A DNA stretch of 5,877 nucleotides from assembly GCA_903853285.1 (NCBI GenBank), contig CAINTF010000319.1:1-5877 (forward strand), in the 5' to 3' direction. Below, one piece after another: positions 1-5,877 of this stretch (position 1 is its first letter; every line of letters begins with the position of its first letter). The notes under the pieces were generated by a model that saw nothing but the letters and a program-made list of their open reading frames with translations, searched no databases and was not told where the DNA came from. This DNA is from an uncultured Acidimicrobium sp. (GTDB lineage Bacteria > Actinomycetota > Acidimicrobiia > Acidimicrobiales > Ilumatobacteraceae). A program made the position numbers and the translations under genes.

Positions 1-281
1 ATGTAGCCAAACAGGGTTGCCCCCATCATTAATGCATAGGAGATTTTGGCCGTATACGACACCATCCATGCAGCAACTGCAAAGTTACCGAGCACAATCG
101 CAAGACCGTATGCGCTTGACCAACCACCATTGACGCCCCAAATCAGCGCACTCAGTCCAATCATGATTGGCGCAACAAACATTCCGCGCTTAATGATGTC
201 GCGAACTATTGCCGCTTCGGGAGCAGGGCCGGTGTCGTGCATCGACAACACCGACGTGTATTGCGGATCGTCGCTTTTCAT
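1..281 (-). CDS. AtpI-like ATP synthase accessory membrane protein (3' end outside window)
   Basis: The first 93 codons of a small membrane protein; the rest lies beyond the left edge. The reading starts MKSDDPQYTSVLSMHD and has a hydrophilic N-terminus of about 30 residues, then hydrophobic segments near residues 34-50 and 56-74 and the start of a third near 80-93. This resembles the four-helix AtpI-type protein encoded just before atpB in actinobacteria (Rv1303 in M. tuberculosis). AtpI proteins are thought to help assemble the c-ring or handle Mg2+; that is family knowledge, not visible here. The ATG at 281 lies inside the ATGA that ends the upstream AtpZ-like gene, and there is no clear Shine-Dalgarno, so translational coupling is likely. 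The family is poorly conserved in sequence, so the call rests on topology and position. atpB would be expected next, outside the window. Confidence 0.7.
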   Translation of the reverse strand, partial: MKSDDPQYTSVLSMHDTGPAPEAAIVRDIIKRGMFVAPIMIGLSALIWGVNGGWSSAYGLAIVLGNFAVAAWMVSYTAKISYALMMGATLFGY

Positions 282-595
282 TTTGCTACACGCTCTTGCT
301 GGTGACTAGTAGTTCCCTGCAAACGTTGTTCGGCGAGCGCTTCAATATGCGTGCCGTAGGTGTAATACAACCGAGCAAAGTTTCCAACGACCGAAAAAAC
401 CACAAGACCAATCGTGAACAGCGGCAGAGTTCCGACTGATTTATCAACCACAAGTCCGATAACGGTGAACACCAAAACACTGATTGCCATTTCTGGTCCG
501 CGACCTAAAGAGTCACTTGAGCCAGTCAGTGCTGACTTGTTTGCCTTCTTCTTTGGCACGAGTTTTTTGATCAAAAAATTCATCGAAATAGACAT
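278..595 (-). CDS. AtpZ/AtpI-family small two-helix membrane protein (PF09527 type)
   Basis: About 105 residues if started at the ATG at 595. A basic N-terminus (KKLVPKKKANK) is followed by two hydrophobic helices at about 36-50 and 55-74, linked by DKSVGTLPLF, and a polar tail. The pattern of helix, Asp, Gly-Thr-x-Pro and a Gly-rich second helix is typical of the AtpZ/ATPase_gene1 family, proposed to act with AtpI in Mg2+/Ca2+ transport or F0 assembly. It lies after a wecA-like gene and overlaps the AtpI-like gene by 4 bp (ATGA), the expected place before atpB. The start is uncertain: TTG at 622 and ATG at 583 are in frame and none has a strong Shine-Dalgarno. A GGGA sits 11 nt before the ATG at 583, which slightly favours that shorter form. 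Confidence 0.72.
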   Translation of the reverse strand: MSISMNFLIKKLVPKKKANKSALTGSSDSLGRGPEMAISVLVFTVIGLVVDKSVGTLPLFTIGLVVFSVVGNFARLYYTYGTHIEALAEQRLQGTTSHQQERVAK

Positions 596-620
596 CCCAG
601 ATGCTTGTGAAACTAAGTAC

Positions 621-650
621 AAACTAGACGGAATAAGGACTTGCGACCAA
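621..650 (-). promoter_or_regulatory. possible promoter for the atpZ-atpI genes
   Basis: Read on the minus strand, TTGGTC (650-645) is followed after 18 bp by TAGTTT (626-621), fitting a TTGNNN / TANNNT actinobacterial housekeeping promoter. Transcription would begin near 613-614, giving a leader of about 20-30 nt to the ATG at 595 or 583. This is the only sizeable gap in the minus-strand cluster, a natural place for a promoter driving the ATP synthase genes. The -10 match is weak and such matches occur by chance, so this is a suggestion only. Confidence 0.3.
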
Positions 651-678
651 ATTGCTCGTGCGCTTGTGCGTTATTCCG
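629..678. repeat. 8-bp perfect inverted repeat, CGGAATAA / TTATTCCG
   Basis: The left arm is at 629-636 and the right arm at 671-678, with 34 bp between. Arm centres are 42 bp apart, about four helical turns, so a protein binding both arms would meet them on the same face. One arm falls between the -35 and -10 of the possible promoter described for this gap. In RNA the arms could close a stem around a partly structured 34-nt loop. No U-run follows either arm, so it does not look like an intrinsic terminator. Function unknown; a chance repeat cannot be excluded. Confidence 0.5.
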
Positions 679-694
679 AACTCTGAAATGAGGT

Positions 695-1819
695 CTACAA
701 ACTGGCTGACTCGCGGTGGCGCACCAACCTCGGGTGGAAGACCGAAAAACCAATGAGCAGCATTGCCGCCACCAAAACCAGCCAAAGATTGGGGTTTTTA
801 TTGGTGAGTGCTGGGTACAAAGCGAAAGCCGAGAAGAGACCCGTCCAGAGCCACAGGATGACAACGGCTCGACGCGGTCCGTGCCCCAAAGCAATCAACC
901 GGTGATGTAAGTGTCCCCTGTCAGCGGTTGCGAGACCTTTCCCACTCAGCGTGCGACGGAAGATTGCGAAAATCACGTCAATGATGGGCACGCCGAGAAT
1001 CAAGAGCGGAATGAAAAGCGGGGCAATAAAGAAGTATGTCTGACCGCTGAAGTCCTGAGACTGTGGATCGGCCCGACCACCCACAACACTCGTCGATACC
1101 GCCATCAAGAGTCCGAGCATGAGTGCGCCAGAGTCACCCATGAAAATTCGTGCTGGATTGAAGTTGAACGGCAAGAAGCCAAGACAAATGCCCAGCGTGA
1201 TGATCGCAATCAGTGGGCCGATGTTTGGTTCGGACAATAAGCCAACGTCACCAAGGTGTTTGCTGTAGACGAAAAATGACGCTGCAGCGATTGCGACAAT
1301 TCCACCAGCAAGACCATCGAGACCATCAATCAAGTTGATTGACTGCGTCATTCCCAACAACCAAAAAACTGTAAACAACGGAATCCAGTCGTTGGGCAAA
1401 ATGAACACATCAAAAAATGGAACACGAAAGAAAAACATGGTGACACCGAAGGCAACAAGCGCAAGTGCCGCAACTACCACCCCGGTTACTTTCATCGGAG
1501 CGGATACTTCGCGTATGTCGTCAACGATCCCCAACGCAAAAATTACAACTGCCGCAATGACCACGCCGATTAATTCAGAGTTATTTTGAAACAACCCAGA
1601 AAAGCGATCCATCTGCGACGCGAGTCCGAGCGAAGCAAGCAAGCCAATAAAAAATGCAATGCCACCAACATCTGGAGTCGCAACCGGATGAGAACGTCTT
1701 TCGTCTGGTTCGGCCATCCAACCTTTTTGACGAGCAACGCGTGCAACGACTGGCGTCGTTGCTGCAGTGACTGCAGCGGCAAACCCTCCGACAATGAGAT
1801 AGCCGCTGAGATCAATCAC
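695..1819 (-). CDS. wecA: WecA/TagO-like undecaprenyl-phosphate N-acetylhexosamine-1-phosphate transferase
   Basis: A 374-residue polytopic membrane enzyme of the MraY/WecA family. It moves a sugar-1-phosphate, probably GlcNAc-1-P, from a UDP-sugar onto undecaprenyl (or decaprenyl) phosphate, the first membrane step for envelope glycans such as arabinogalactan linker, teichoic acid or other polymers. All family motifs are present: PDERRSHPVATPDVGG near 38-53, the Mg2+-binding Asp pair D100-D101 in GIVDDI, NLIDGLDGLAGG at 162-173, the NPARIFMGDSG loop with D229, and the cytosolic DRGHLHHRL at 300-308 carrying the HxHH motif that marks WecA-type rather than MraY enzymes. About ten hydrophobic segments fill the rest. 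The GTG start places a hydrophobic first helix at the N-terminus and lies 3 bp after the glyA stop; the only upstream purine tract (AAGAAA) is weak, so coupling to glyA is likely. The equivalent gene in M. tuberculosis (Rv1302, rfe) also precedes the atp genes. The acceptor polymer cannot be told from sequence. Confidence 0.93.
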   Translation of the reverse strand: MIDLSGYLIVGGFAAAVTAATTPVVARVARQKGWMAEPDERRSHPVATPDVGGIAFFIGLLASLGLASQMDRFSGLFQNNSELIGVVIAAVVIFALGIVDDIREVSAPMKVTGVVVAALALVAFGVTMFFFRVPFFDVFILPNDWIPLFTVFWLLGMTQSINLIDGLDGLAGGIVAIAAASFFVYSKHLGDVGLLSEPNIGPLIAIITLGICLGFLPFNFNPARIFMGDSGALMLGLLMAVSTSVVGGRADPQSQDFSGQTYFFIAPLFIPLLILGVPIIDVIFAIFRRTLSGKGLATADRGHLHHRLIALGHGPRRAVVILWLWTGLFSAFALYPALTNKNPNLWLVLVAAMLLIGFSVFHPRLVRHRESASL

Positions 1820-1822
1820 AAA

Positions 1823-3082
1823 TTATTTCTTGACTAGTGGATACACCGGAAATTTGGCGCACAGTGCGGCAACTTTTGCTCGCACCTCTGCAACAATCGC
1901 TGGGTCATTACGACCGCGCAATGTCGTTGCAATATATTCGGCGATTAATGGCATTTCTTTTTCGGTCATGCCTTGAGTTGTCACCGACGGAACACCGATA
2001 CGCACTCCAGAAGTAACAAACGGGCTACGCGGATCATTCGGGATGTTGTTTTTGTTGAGCGTGATGCCTGCTTGATCGAGAACCAACTGTGCTTCTTTGC
2101 CCGTCAGTTCGCTGTCAAAAGGCTGTAAATCAACAACCATCATGTGGGTGTCGGTACCGCCAGAGACAAGCCTGAAACCCTGATGAGCTAAGGCCTGCGC
2201 AAGCGCTGAAGCATTGGCAACGATCTGATGAGCGTAAATCTTGAAGCTCGGTTGCGCAGCTTCGTGAAACGCAACAGCTTTGCCAGCAATTGCATGCTCG
2301 AGTGGACCACCCTGACTGCCAGGAAACACCGCTTTGTCAATTGCTGCAGCATGTTCTGCTGTTGTGAGAATGCAACCGCCGCGAGGACCGCGCAATGTTT
2401 TGTGAGTAGTAAACGTCACGACATCAGCAAACGGAACTGGGTTTGGATGCGCACCTCCAGCAACAAGACCGGCAATATGCGCAATGTCAAACATCATCAA
2501 TGCGCCAACTTCATCGGCAATTGCTTTAAACGGCTCTGGCTCGAGTCGGCGTGGATACGAAGTAGTTCCAGCAACAATCATTTTTGGACGATGCTCAAGT
2601 GCTAACTCACGAATCTGATCAAAATCTAAACGCTCGTCGGTGGCTCCAACACGAAATGATTTGAAGTTATACAAAATTCCGCTGGCATTGACTGGCGAAC
2701 CATGAGTTAAGTGGCCACCGTGGTCAAGACTCAAACCCAAGATGGTGTCGCCAGGTTTTAAAAGCCCCAAATACACCGCCATGTTGGCGCTTGCACCAGA
2801 ATGCGGCTGCACGTTTGCGTGATCTGCGCCAAAAAGTTTCTTGACACGCTCGATTGCAAGCGCCTCAATCTTGTCGACAACTGCGTTGCCACCGTAGTAA
2901 CGCTTTGTTGGATAACCCTCTGCATATTTGTTTGTCAGCACTGAACCGGTTGCTTCCATCACGTCTGGTGAAGTGAAGTTTTCGCTCGCGATTAATTGCA
3001 AACCGGTATTTTGGCGGTTGCGCTCCTCGTCGATGTATCCAAAAGTTTCGGTATCACGGGATGTTTCAGATGGCCAAGGCAT
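1823..3082 (-). CDS. glyA: serine hydroxymethyltransferase
   Basis: A 419-residue, full-length cytosolic PLP enzyme that interconverts serine plus tetrahydrofolate with glycine plus 5,10-methylene-tetrahydrofolate, the main entry of one-carbon units for purines, thymidylate and methionine. Visible family blocks are [10 protein letters not shown] at 30-39, [16 protein letters not shown] at 50-65 (with E55 matching the E. coli catalytic Glu57), HGGHLTHG at 121-128, the FDIAHIAG block with cofactor-binding D199 and H202, the Schiff-base lysine K228 in [20 protein letters not shown] at 253-260, and substrate-carboxylate Arg R361 in TSGVRIG. The ATG shares its A with the last base of the rpiB TAA stop, and AAGGA (3095-3091) sits 8 nt before it. 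No truncation or missing key residue. It is followed 3 bp later, in the same frame, by the wecA-like gene. Confidence 0.98.
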   Translation of the reverse strand: MPWPSETSRDTETFGYIDEERNRQNTGLQLIASENFTSPDVMEATGSVLTNKYAEGYPTKRYYGGNAVVDKIEALAIERVKKLFGADHANVQPHSGASANMAVYLGLLKPGDTILGLSLDHGGHLTHGSPVNASGILYNFKSFRVGATDERLDFDQIRELALEHRPKMIVAGTTSYPRRLEPEPFKAIADEVGALMMFDIAHIAGLVAGGAHPNPVPFADVVTFTTHKTLRGPRGGCILTTAEHAAAIDKAVFPGSQGGPLEHAIAGKAVAFHEAAQPSFKIYAHQIVANASALAQALAHQGFRLVSGGTDTHMMVVDLQPFDSELTGKEAQLVLDQAGITLNKNNIPNDPRSPFVTSGVRIGVPSVTTQGMTEKEMPLIAEYIATTLRGRNDPAIVAEVRAKVAALCAKFPVYPLVKK

Positions 3083-3552
3083 TATCGGTTTCCTTCTTGT
3101 TCTTCGATTTCGGTTAATTGTGCAACTCTTCGATCGTGTCGACCACCTTCAAAAGGTGTTGAGAGAAAAACATTGAGAATTTGATCTGCGAGTTCAAAAG
3201 TGACCACTCGACCACCCATCGACAACACGTTGGCGTTGTTATGTGAACGCGCCATCTCTGCCAGGTAAACGTCATTGCACAGTGCTGCGCGAACTCCGCG
3301 AACTTTGTTGGCTGCAATCTGCTCACCTTGACCGCTTCCACCCAACACGATGCCCATGTCGGCTTTGCCGTCACGCACCGCACGGCCAACAGCAGCGCAA
3401 ATTGGTGGGTAGTCAATCGAGTCGGTGGAATGTGTGCCGTGGTCGTCAACTTTGTGACCGGCTTTGGTCAAAACCTCGACCAGGTGTGCCTTCAGTTCGA
3501 AACCCGCGTGGTCAGAACCAATTGCAATTGTGCGTATCTGTGGGCTATTCAC
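3082..3552 (-). CDS. rpiB: ribose-5-phosphate isomerase B
   Basis: A 156-residue RpiB/LacA/LacB-family sugar isomerase that interconverts ribose 5-phosphate and ribulose 5-phosphate in the non-oxidative pentose phosphate pathway (cytosol). It starts with a beta strand and [11 protein letters not shown] (D14, H15), has DYP at 47-49, the phosphate/anion loop [13 protein letters not shown] at 71-83, and [15 protein letters not shown] at 101-115 with H104, followed by GGRHDRR near the C-terminus. The position of the E. coli catalytic Cys66 is Gly71 here, while E77 matches the Glu used as base in the M. tuberculosis enzyme, so this is the actinobacterial subtype. The GTG start is supported by AGGA (3565-3562) 9 nt upstream and by the N-terminal match. 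It appears to be the first gene of the minus-strand cluster and ends in TAATG, overlapping glyA by one base. Confidence 0.95.
   Translation of the reverse strand: MNSPQIRTIAIGSDHAGFELKAHLVEVLTKAGHKVDDHGTHSTDSIDYPPICAAVGRAVRDGKADMGIVLGGSGQGEQIAANKVRGVRAALCNDVYLAEMARSHNNANVLSMGGRVVTFELADQILNVFLSTPFEGGRHDRRVAQLTEIEEQEGNR
3091..3095 (-). promoter_or_regulatory. ribosome binding site of glyA
   Basis: AAGGA on the minus strand, 8 nt before the glyA ATG and inside the end of rpiB. It is one of the few clear Shine-Dalgarno sequences in the window and means glyA can recruit ribosomes itself as well as by coupling to rpiB. Confidence 0.65.
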
Positions 3553-3625
3553 TGCGCACGATCCTAGATCACGAGCAACCCAACCAATACTTTGCTTATT
3601 TCTCTAGATATATACAGTTGACCAA
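3553..3625. promoter_or_regulatory. divergent promoter region between rpiB and the thiolase-like gene
   Basis: A 73-bp gap between two genes transcribed away from each other, so it should hold promoters for both. It contains an AT-rich core, TAGATATATACAG at 3605-3617. For the plus strand, TTGCTT (3592-3597), a 15-bp spacer and TACAGT (3613-3618) would start transcription at about 3625-3626, on the GTG itself; no Shine-Dalgarno precedes that GTG, so a leaderless mRNA is plausible. For the minus strand, TGTATATAT (3618-3610) could act as a -10 giving an rpiB leader of roughly 50 nt, but its -35 is poor. The need for promoters here is a firm inference; the exact elements are not. Confidence 0.5.
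3562..3565 (-). promoter_or_regulatory. ribosome binding site of rpiB
   Basis: AGGA on the minus strand, 9 nt before the GTG at 3552. It decides the start, since no ATG lies nearby in this frame and the GTG gives the expected family N-terminus. Confidence 0.55.
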
Positions 3626-5155
3626 GTGACATCAGGCCAAAACAAGATTGACCCACGAACCCCGATCCTTGTGGGGCAAGCACAGGTTGCACAACACATT
3701 GATCACCTCGAGAGCGCTGCAGGCCCAATCGAATTAATGTCACAAGCAATTCGGGAAGCATTTACCGATGCAGGAATACAGAACGCGGGCGCAAAGAACA
3801 CCACAGCAATCGATGCTCTGCGCGTAGTCCGCTCGTTGTCAACACGAAACACCAACCCCGCTCGCGATATTGCCACCATGCTTGGAATCAGTGCCAATGA
3901 ATATGGCCTCACTCCACACGGCGGCAATATGCCCCAGTATTTGGTCAATAATGCAGCACTACAGATTCGCGACGATGGCGCGCAGATGATCGTGTTAACA
4001 GGTGGAGAATCATTTAGATCTCGCCGACGAGCTCGTGCCGCACAGATGACGTTGCCATGGATGGAGCTAAAAGGGAGTCAAGAAAGTCAAGAACAACAAG
4101 CACCAACTGCGCTTGGCGAAGACCTCGTGATGAATCACGAAATTGAATTGGCTCACAACATCATGCTGCCAATCGAGATCTATCCAATGTTTGAAACCGC
4201 ACTGCGTTACCGCGATAAACGAACAGTTGCGGAACACCAAAAGTACATCAGCGAACTGTGGTCGCGATTTAGCGATGTTGCAGCATCCAACCAACACGCC
4301 TGGATTCAACAGAGCTACACAGCAGAGGCCATTCGTACGCCTTCGCAAGAGAACCGCATGATCGGTTTTCCCTATACAAAATTGATGAACTCAAACAATG
4401 ATGTCGACATGGCTGCAGCTCTAGTGATGTGTTCAGTTGAACGAGCCGAGGCATTGGGCATCTCTCGCGACAAATGGATTTTTCTGCATGCTGGAACCGA
4501 CTGTCACGAGCACAACTTTGTTTCACATCGCTATTCATTTACTGACACACCAGCGATTCGCATTGGCGGCCAACGTGTACTCGAGCTCGCTCAAAAATCA
4601 ATTACCGAAATTGAGAATCTCGATCTCTACTCGTGTTTCCCATCTGCTGTGCAACTTGGTGCAGAGTCGCTCGGAGTTTCGCTCGACCGACAACTCACCT
4701 GCACCGGCGGTCTCTCATTTGCAGGCGGACCCTTCAACAACTATGTGATGCATGCAATTGCAACAACCATGACAAAGCTGCGAGAAAGACCACAAGAAAC
4801 TGGTTTGGTATGGGCCAATGGGGGCTACGCAACCAAGCATGCATTTGGTGTGTACGCAACGACACCACCCCTTCATGGCTTCAAGCACGAGTCGCCCCAA
4901 GACGAAGTCGACTCGCTACCCCGTCGAGCCGTAGCCACAGCAATCGATGCACAAGGATTGGCAACTGTTGAGGCATACAGCGTCATGCACGACCGGAATG
5001 GTGCCGCCGAAAAAGTGAGAGCAGCAGTACTTCTCGCCGATGGACGCAGAGCATGGGCAACAAGCAGCAACACACAACTTGGCCAAGAAATGTGTGAAAA
5101 CGAATGGGTTGGTAAATCAATCTCACTTGACGCAACCGGCGATATCCGTGTCTGA
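3626..5155 (+). CDS. thiolase-like protein (TLP1-type), annotated in such genomes as acetyl-CoA acetyltransferase
   Basis: A 509-residue thiolase-fold protein, longer than the roughly 390-400 of classical thiolases. N-terminal half: PRTPILVGQAQ at 10-20, GLTPHGGNMPQ at 94-104, VLTGGESFRSRRRAR at 123-137. Middle: loop-domain region including LPIEIYPMFETALRYR at 181-196 and GFPYTKLMNSNNDVDMAAA at 247-265. C-terminal half: DLYSCFPSAVQLG at 333-345, CTGGLSFAGGPFNNY at 359-373, WANGGYATKHAFGVY at 396-410, then about 95 extra residues (415-509), as in TLP1 proteins with an added C-terminal domain. By hand alignment the catalytic residues are replaced: nucleophile Cys by about N101, the Asn of NEAF by Y335, the His of GHP by G368, the second Cys by about A397. 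It may bind acyl-CoA without ordinary thiolase chemistry; activity is unknown. The GTG is the only possible start, since a TAG lies in frame at 3605-3607 and the conserved N-terminus begins soon after. It is likely co-transcribed with the overlapping S9 peptidase gene. Confidence 0.85.
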   Translation: MTSGQNKIDPRTPILVGQAQVAQHIDHLESAAGPIELMSQAIREAFTDAGIQNAGAKNTTAIDALRVVRSLSTRNTNPARDIATMLGISANEYGLTPHGGNMPQYLVNNAALQIRDDGAQMIVLTGGESFRSRRRARAAQMTLPWMELKGSQESQEQQAPTALGEDLVMNHEIELAHNIMLPIEIYPMFETALRYRDKRTVAEHQKYISELWSRFSDVAASNQHAWIQQSYTAEAIRTPSQENRMIGFPYTKLMNSNNDVDMAAALVMCSVERAEALGISRDKWIFLHAGTDCHEHNFVSHRYSFTDTPAIRIGGQRVLELAQKSITEIENLDLYSCFPSAVQLGAESLGVSLDRQLTCTGGLSFAGGPFNNYVMHAIATTMTKLRERPQETGLVWANGGYATKHAFGVYATTPPLHGFKHESPQDEVDSLPRRAVATAIDAQGLATVEAYSVMHDRNGAAEKVRAAVLLADGRRAWATSSNTQLGQEMCENEWVGKSISLDATGDIRV

Positions 5156-5877
5156 AAAAAACTCTGACACGTTTCCACGTCAGTATGCGCGAACACAACG
5201 ACTGACACTTGGAGAACCTCGCAACATAACTGTGTCGCCAGACGGCGCTCGAGTGGTCTACTGCAGATCACTCAGCGGTTCAGATTCCGTTAACTCACTC
5301 TATGTATTAGACGTTGCTACGTCGGTCGAAACGTGTGTTGCCGACATGATTGCACTGCAAGCGAACAACAAGAATTCGTCCGGCGGCGCACAGATTGATA
5401 CTGCGGCAGAACAGGCTCGTCGCGAACGCGCTCGTGAAGGCGCTTCTGGCATCGTTGGCTACTCGTGCGACGAACAAGTTCTTAACGCCACATATTGCGT
5501 TGCCGGAAAACTTTTTGTTACCAACCTTGTTTCGGCCATTACTCATCAGATTGATACATCGGAAGCAGTCTTTGATCCGCGACTGAGCCCAAACGGACAA
5601 CTCATTGCCTACGTTCGTGACAGCAAAGTATGTGTCTGCGACATGTCAGGCACAGAAACCATTGTCGCGACAGAGAGTCAGTTGAACACCGAAGTGACCT
5701 GGGGTCAAGCAGAGTTTGTTGCGGGCGAAGAAATGGGACGCCAACGGGGATTTTGGTGGTCCCCTGACAGCCAATCAATTGCTGCGTGTCGAGTCGACAA
5801 TTCGCCTGTTGTGATGACATGGATTGGTGATCCAGCAAACCCAACGACCAATCCACGGCCACATCGTTATCCGTTTG
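5148..5877 (+). CDS. dipeptidyl-peptidase IV-like S9 family peptidase, N-terminal part (3' end outside window)
   Basis: An open frame of 243 codons running off the right edge, starting with GTG (SEKNSDTFPRQYARTQ follows). It matches the N-terminal beta-propeller of DPP IV-type serine peptidases: repeated blade motifs ITVSPDGARVVYCRS (about 29-43) and DPRLSPNGQLIAYVRD (about 144-159), the helical insert with ARRERAREGASGIVGY (about 91-106), and the family signature AEFVAGEEMGRQRGFWWSPDSQSIAACRVDNSPV (about 186-219), where the Glu-Glu pair is the one that binds the substrate's free amino terminus. The alpha/beta-hydrolase domain with the catalytic Ser-Asp-His lies beyond the window. No signal peptide is seen, so it is probably cytoplasmic and would trim N-terminal dipeptides from peptides. 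The start overlaps the thiolase-like gene by 8 bp; there is no clear Shine-Dalgarno, and in-frame TTG codons at 5127 and 5109 are weaker alternatives. Confidence 0.9.
   Translation, partial: MSEKNSDTFPRQYARTQRLTLGEPRNITVSPDGARVVYCRSLSGSDSVNSLYVLDVATSVETCVADMIALQANNKNSSGGAQIDTAAEQARRERAREGASGIVGYSCDEQVLNATYCVAGKLFVTNLVSAITHQIDTSEAVFDPRLSPNGQLIAYVRDSKVCVCDMSGTETIVATESQLNTEVTWGQAEFVAGEEMGRQRGFWWSPDSQSIAACRVDNSPVVMTWIGDPANPTTNPRPHRYPF

Noticed and set aside
46..309. Plus-strand open frame at the left edge
   Set aside because: It lies opposite the AtpI-like gene, whose hydrophobic helices and ATGA junction explain the region better.
596..622. Extension of the AtpZ-like protein to the TTG at 622
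   Set aside because: TTG without a Shine-Dalgarno; the added residues MYLVSQASG do not match the basic N-terminus usual in the family. Kept only as an alternative.
629..678. The inverted repeat as an intrinsic terminator after wecA
   Set aside because: The stem is only 8 bp and AT-rich, the loop is 34 nt, and no U-run follows on either strand.
911..1240. Plus-strand open frame of 109 codons opposite wecA
   Set aside because: Its product is a polar, low-quality sequence resembling no family, while the opposite strand carries every WecA motif. It is a shadow frame.
2228..2605. Plus-strand open frame of 125 codons opposite glyA
   Set aside because: The Cys/Asn/Arg-rich product has no recognisable motif, and the minus strand encodes the PLP site and other conserved blocks of glyA here.
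3560..3570. Short dyad GATC-CTA-GATC near the rpiB start as an operator
   Set aside because: Arms of only four bases overlapping the ribosome binding site; expected by chance.
1..5877. CRISPR array, tRNA/rRNA, insertion sequence, phage or toxin-antitoxin system
   Set aside because: No regularly spaced repeats, tRNA-like cloverleaf, transposase motif or terminal repeats were seen; nearly all the sequence is covered by recognisable housekeeping genes.

Overview
The window looks like a housekeeping stretch of a bacterial chromosome, most likely actinobacterial. Three things point that way: the order wecA-type transferase then small ATP synthase accessory genes (an arrangement known just upstream of atpB in actinobacteria), the Mycobacterium-type active site of RpiB, and a thiolase-like protein of the actinobacterial TLP1 kind. 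Base composition is about half GC by eye, moderate for that phylum. A member of Acidimicrobiia or a similar aquatic lineage would fit, but this is inference; the lineage cannot be fixed from the window.

Layout. A minus-strand cluster runs right to left from about 3552 to the left edge: rpiB (3552-3082), glyA (3082-1823), a wecA/tagO-like polyprenyl-phosphate sugar-1-phosphate transferase (1819-695), a 99-bp gap, an AtpZ-like membrane protein (595-278) and an AtpI-like membrane protein (281 to beyond the left edge). Junctions are tight: rpiB/glyA share one base (TAATG), glyA and wecA are 3 bp apart, and atpZ/atpI overlap in ATGA. The only real gap, before atpZ, holds an 8-bp perfect inverted repeat and a possible promoter, so the ATP synthase genes expected past the left edge may have their own transcription start.

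A 73-bp AT-rich divergent region (3553-3625) separates this cluster from a plus-strand pair: a 509-residue thiolase-like protein (3626-5155), overlapped by 8 bp by the N-terminal part of a dipeptidyl-peptidase IV-like S9 protease (5148 to beyond the right edge). The plus-strand pair looks like a separate transcription unit whose first gene may be read from a leaderless GTG.

Functionally the minus cluster combines pentose phosphate isomerisation, serine/glycine one-carbon metabolism, the first lipid-linked step of envelope glycan synthesis and ATP synthase accessory proteins. The plus pair combines a probably non-canonical acyl-CoA-binding protein with a peptidase. I found no RNA genes, mobile elements, CRISPR arrays or defence genes, and no convincing undescribed multi-gene system. 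The most notable points are the thiolase-like protein lacking all the standard catalytic residues and the inverted repeat in front of the atp genes.
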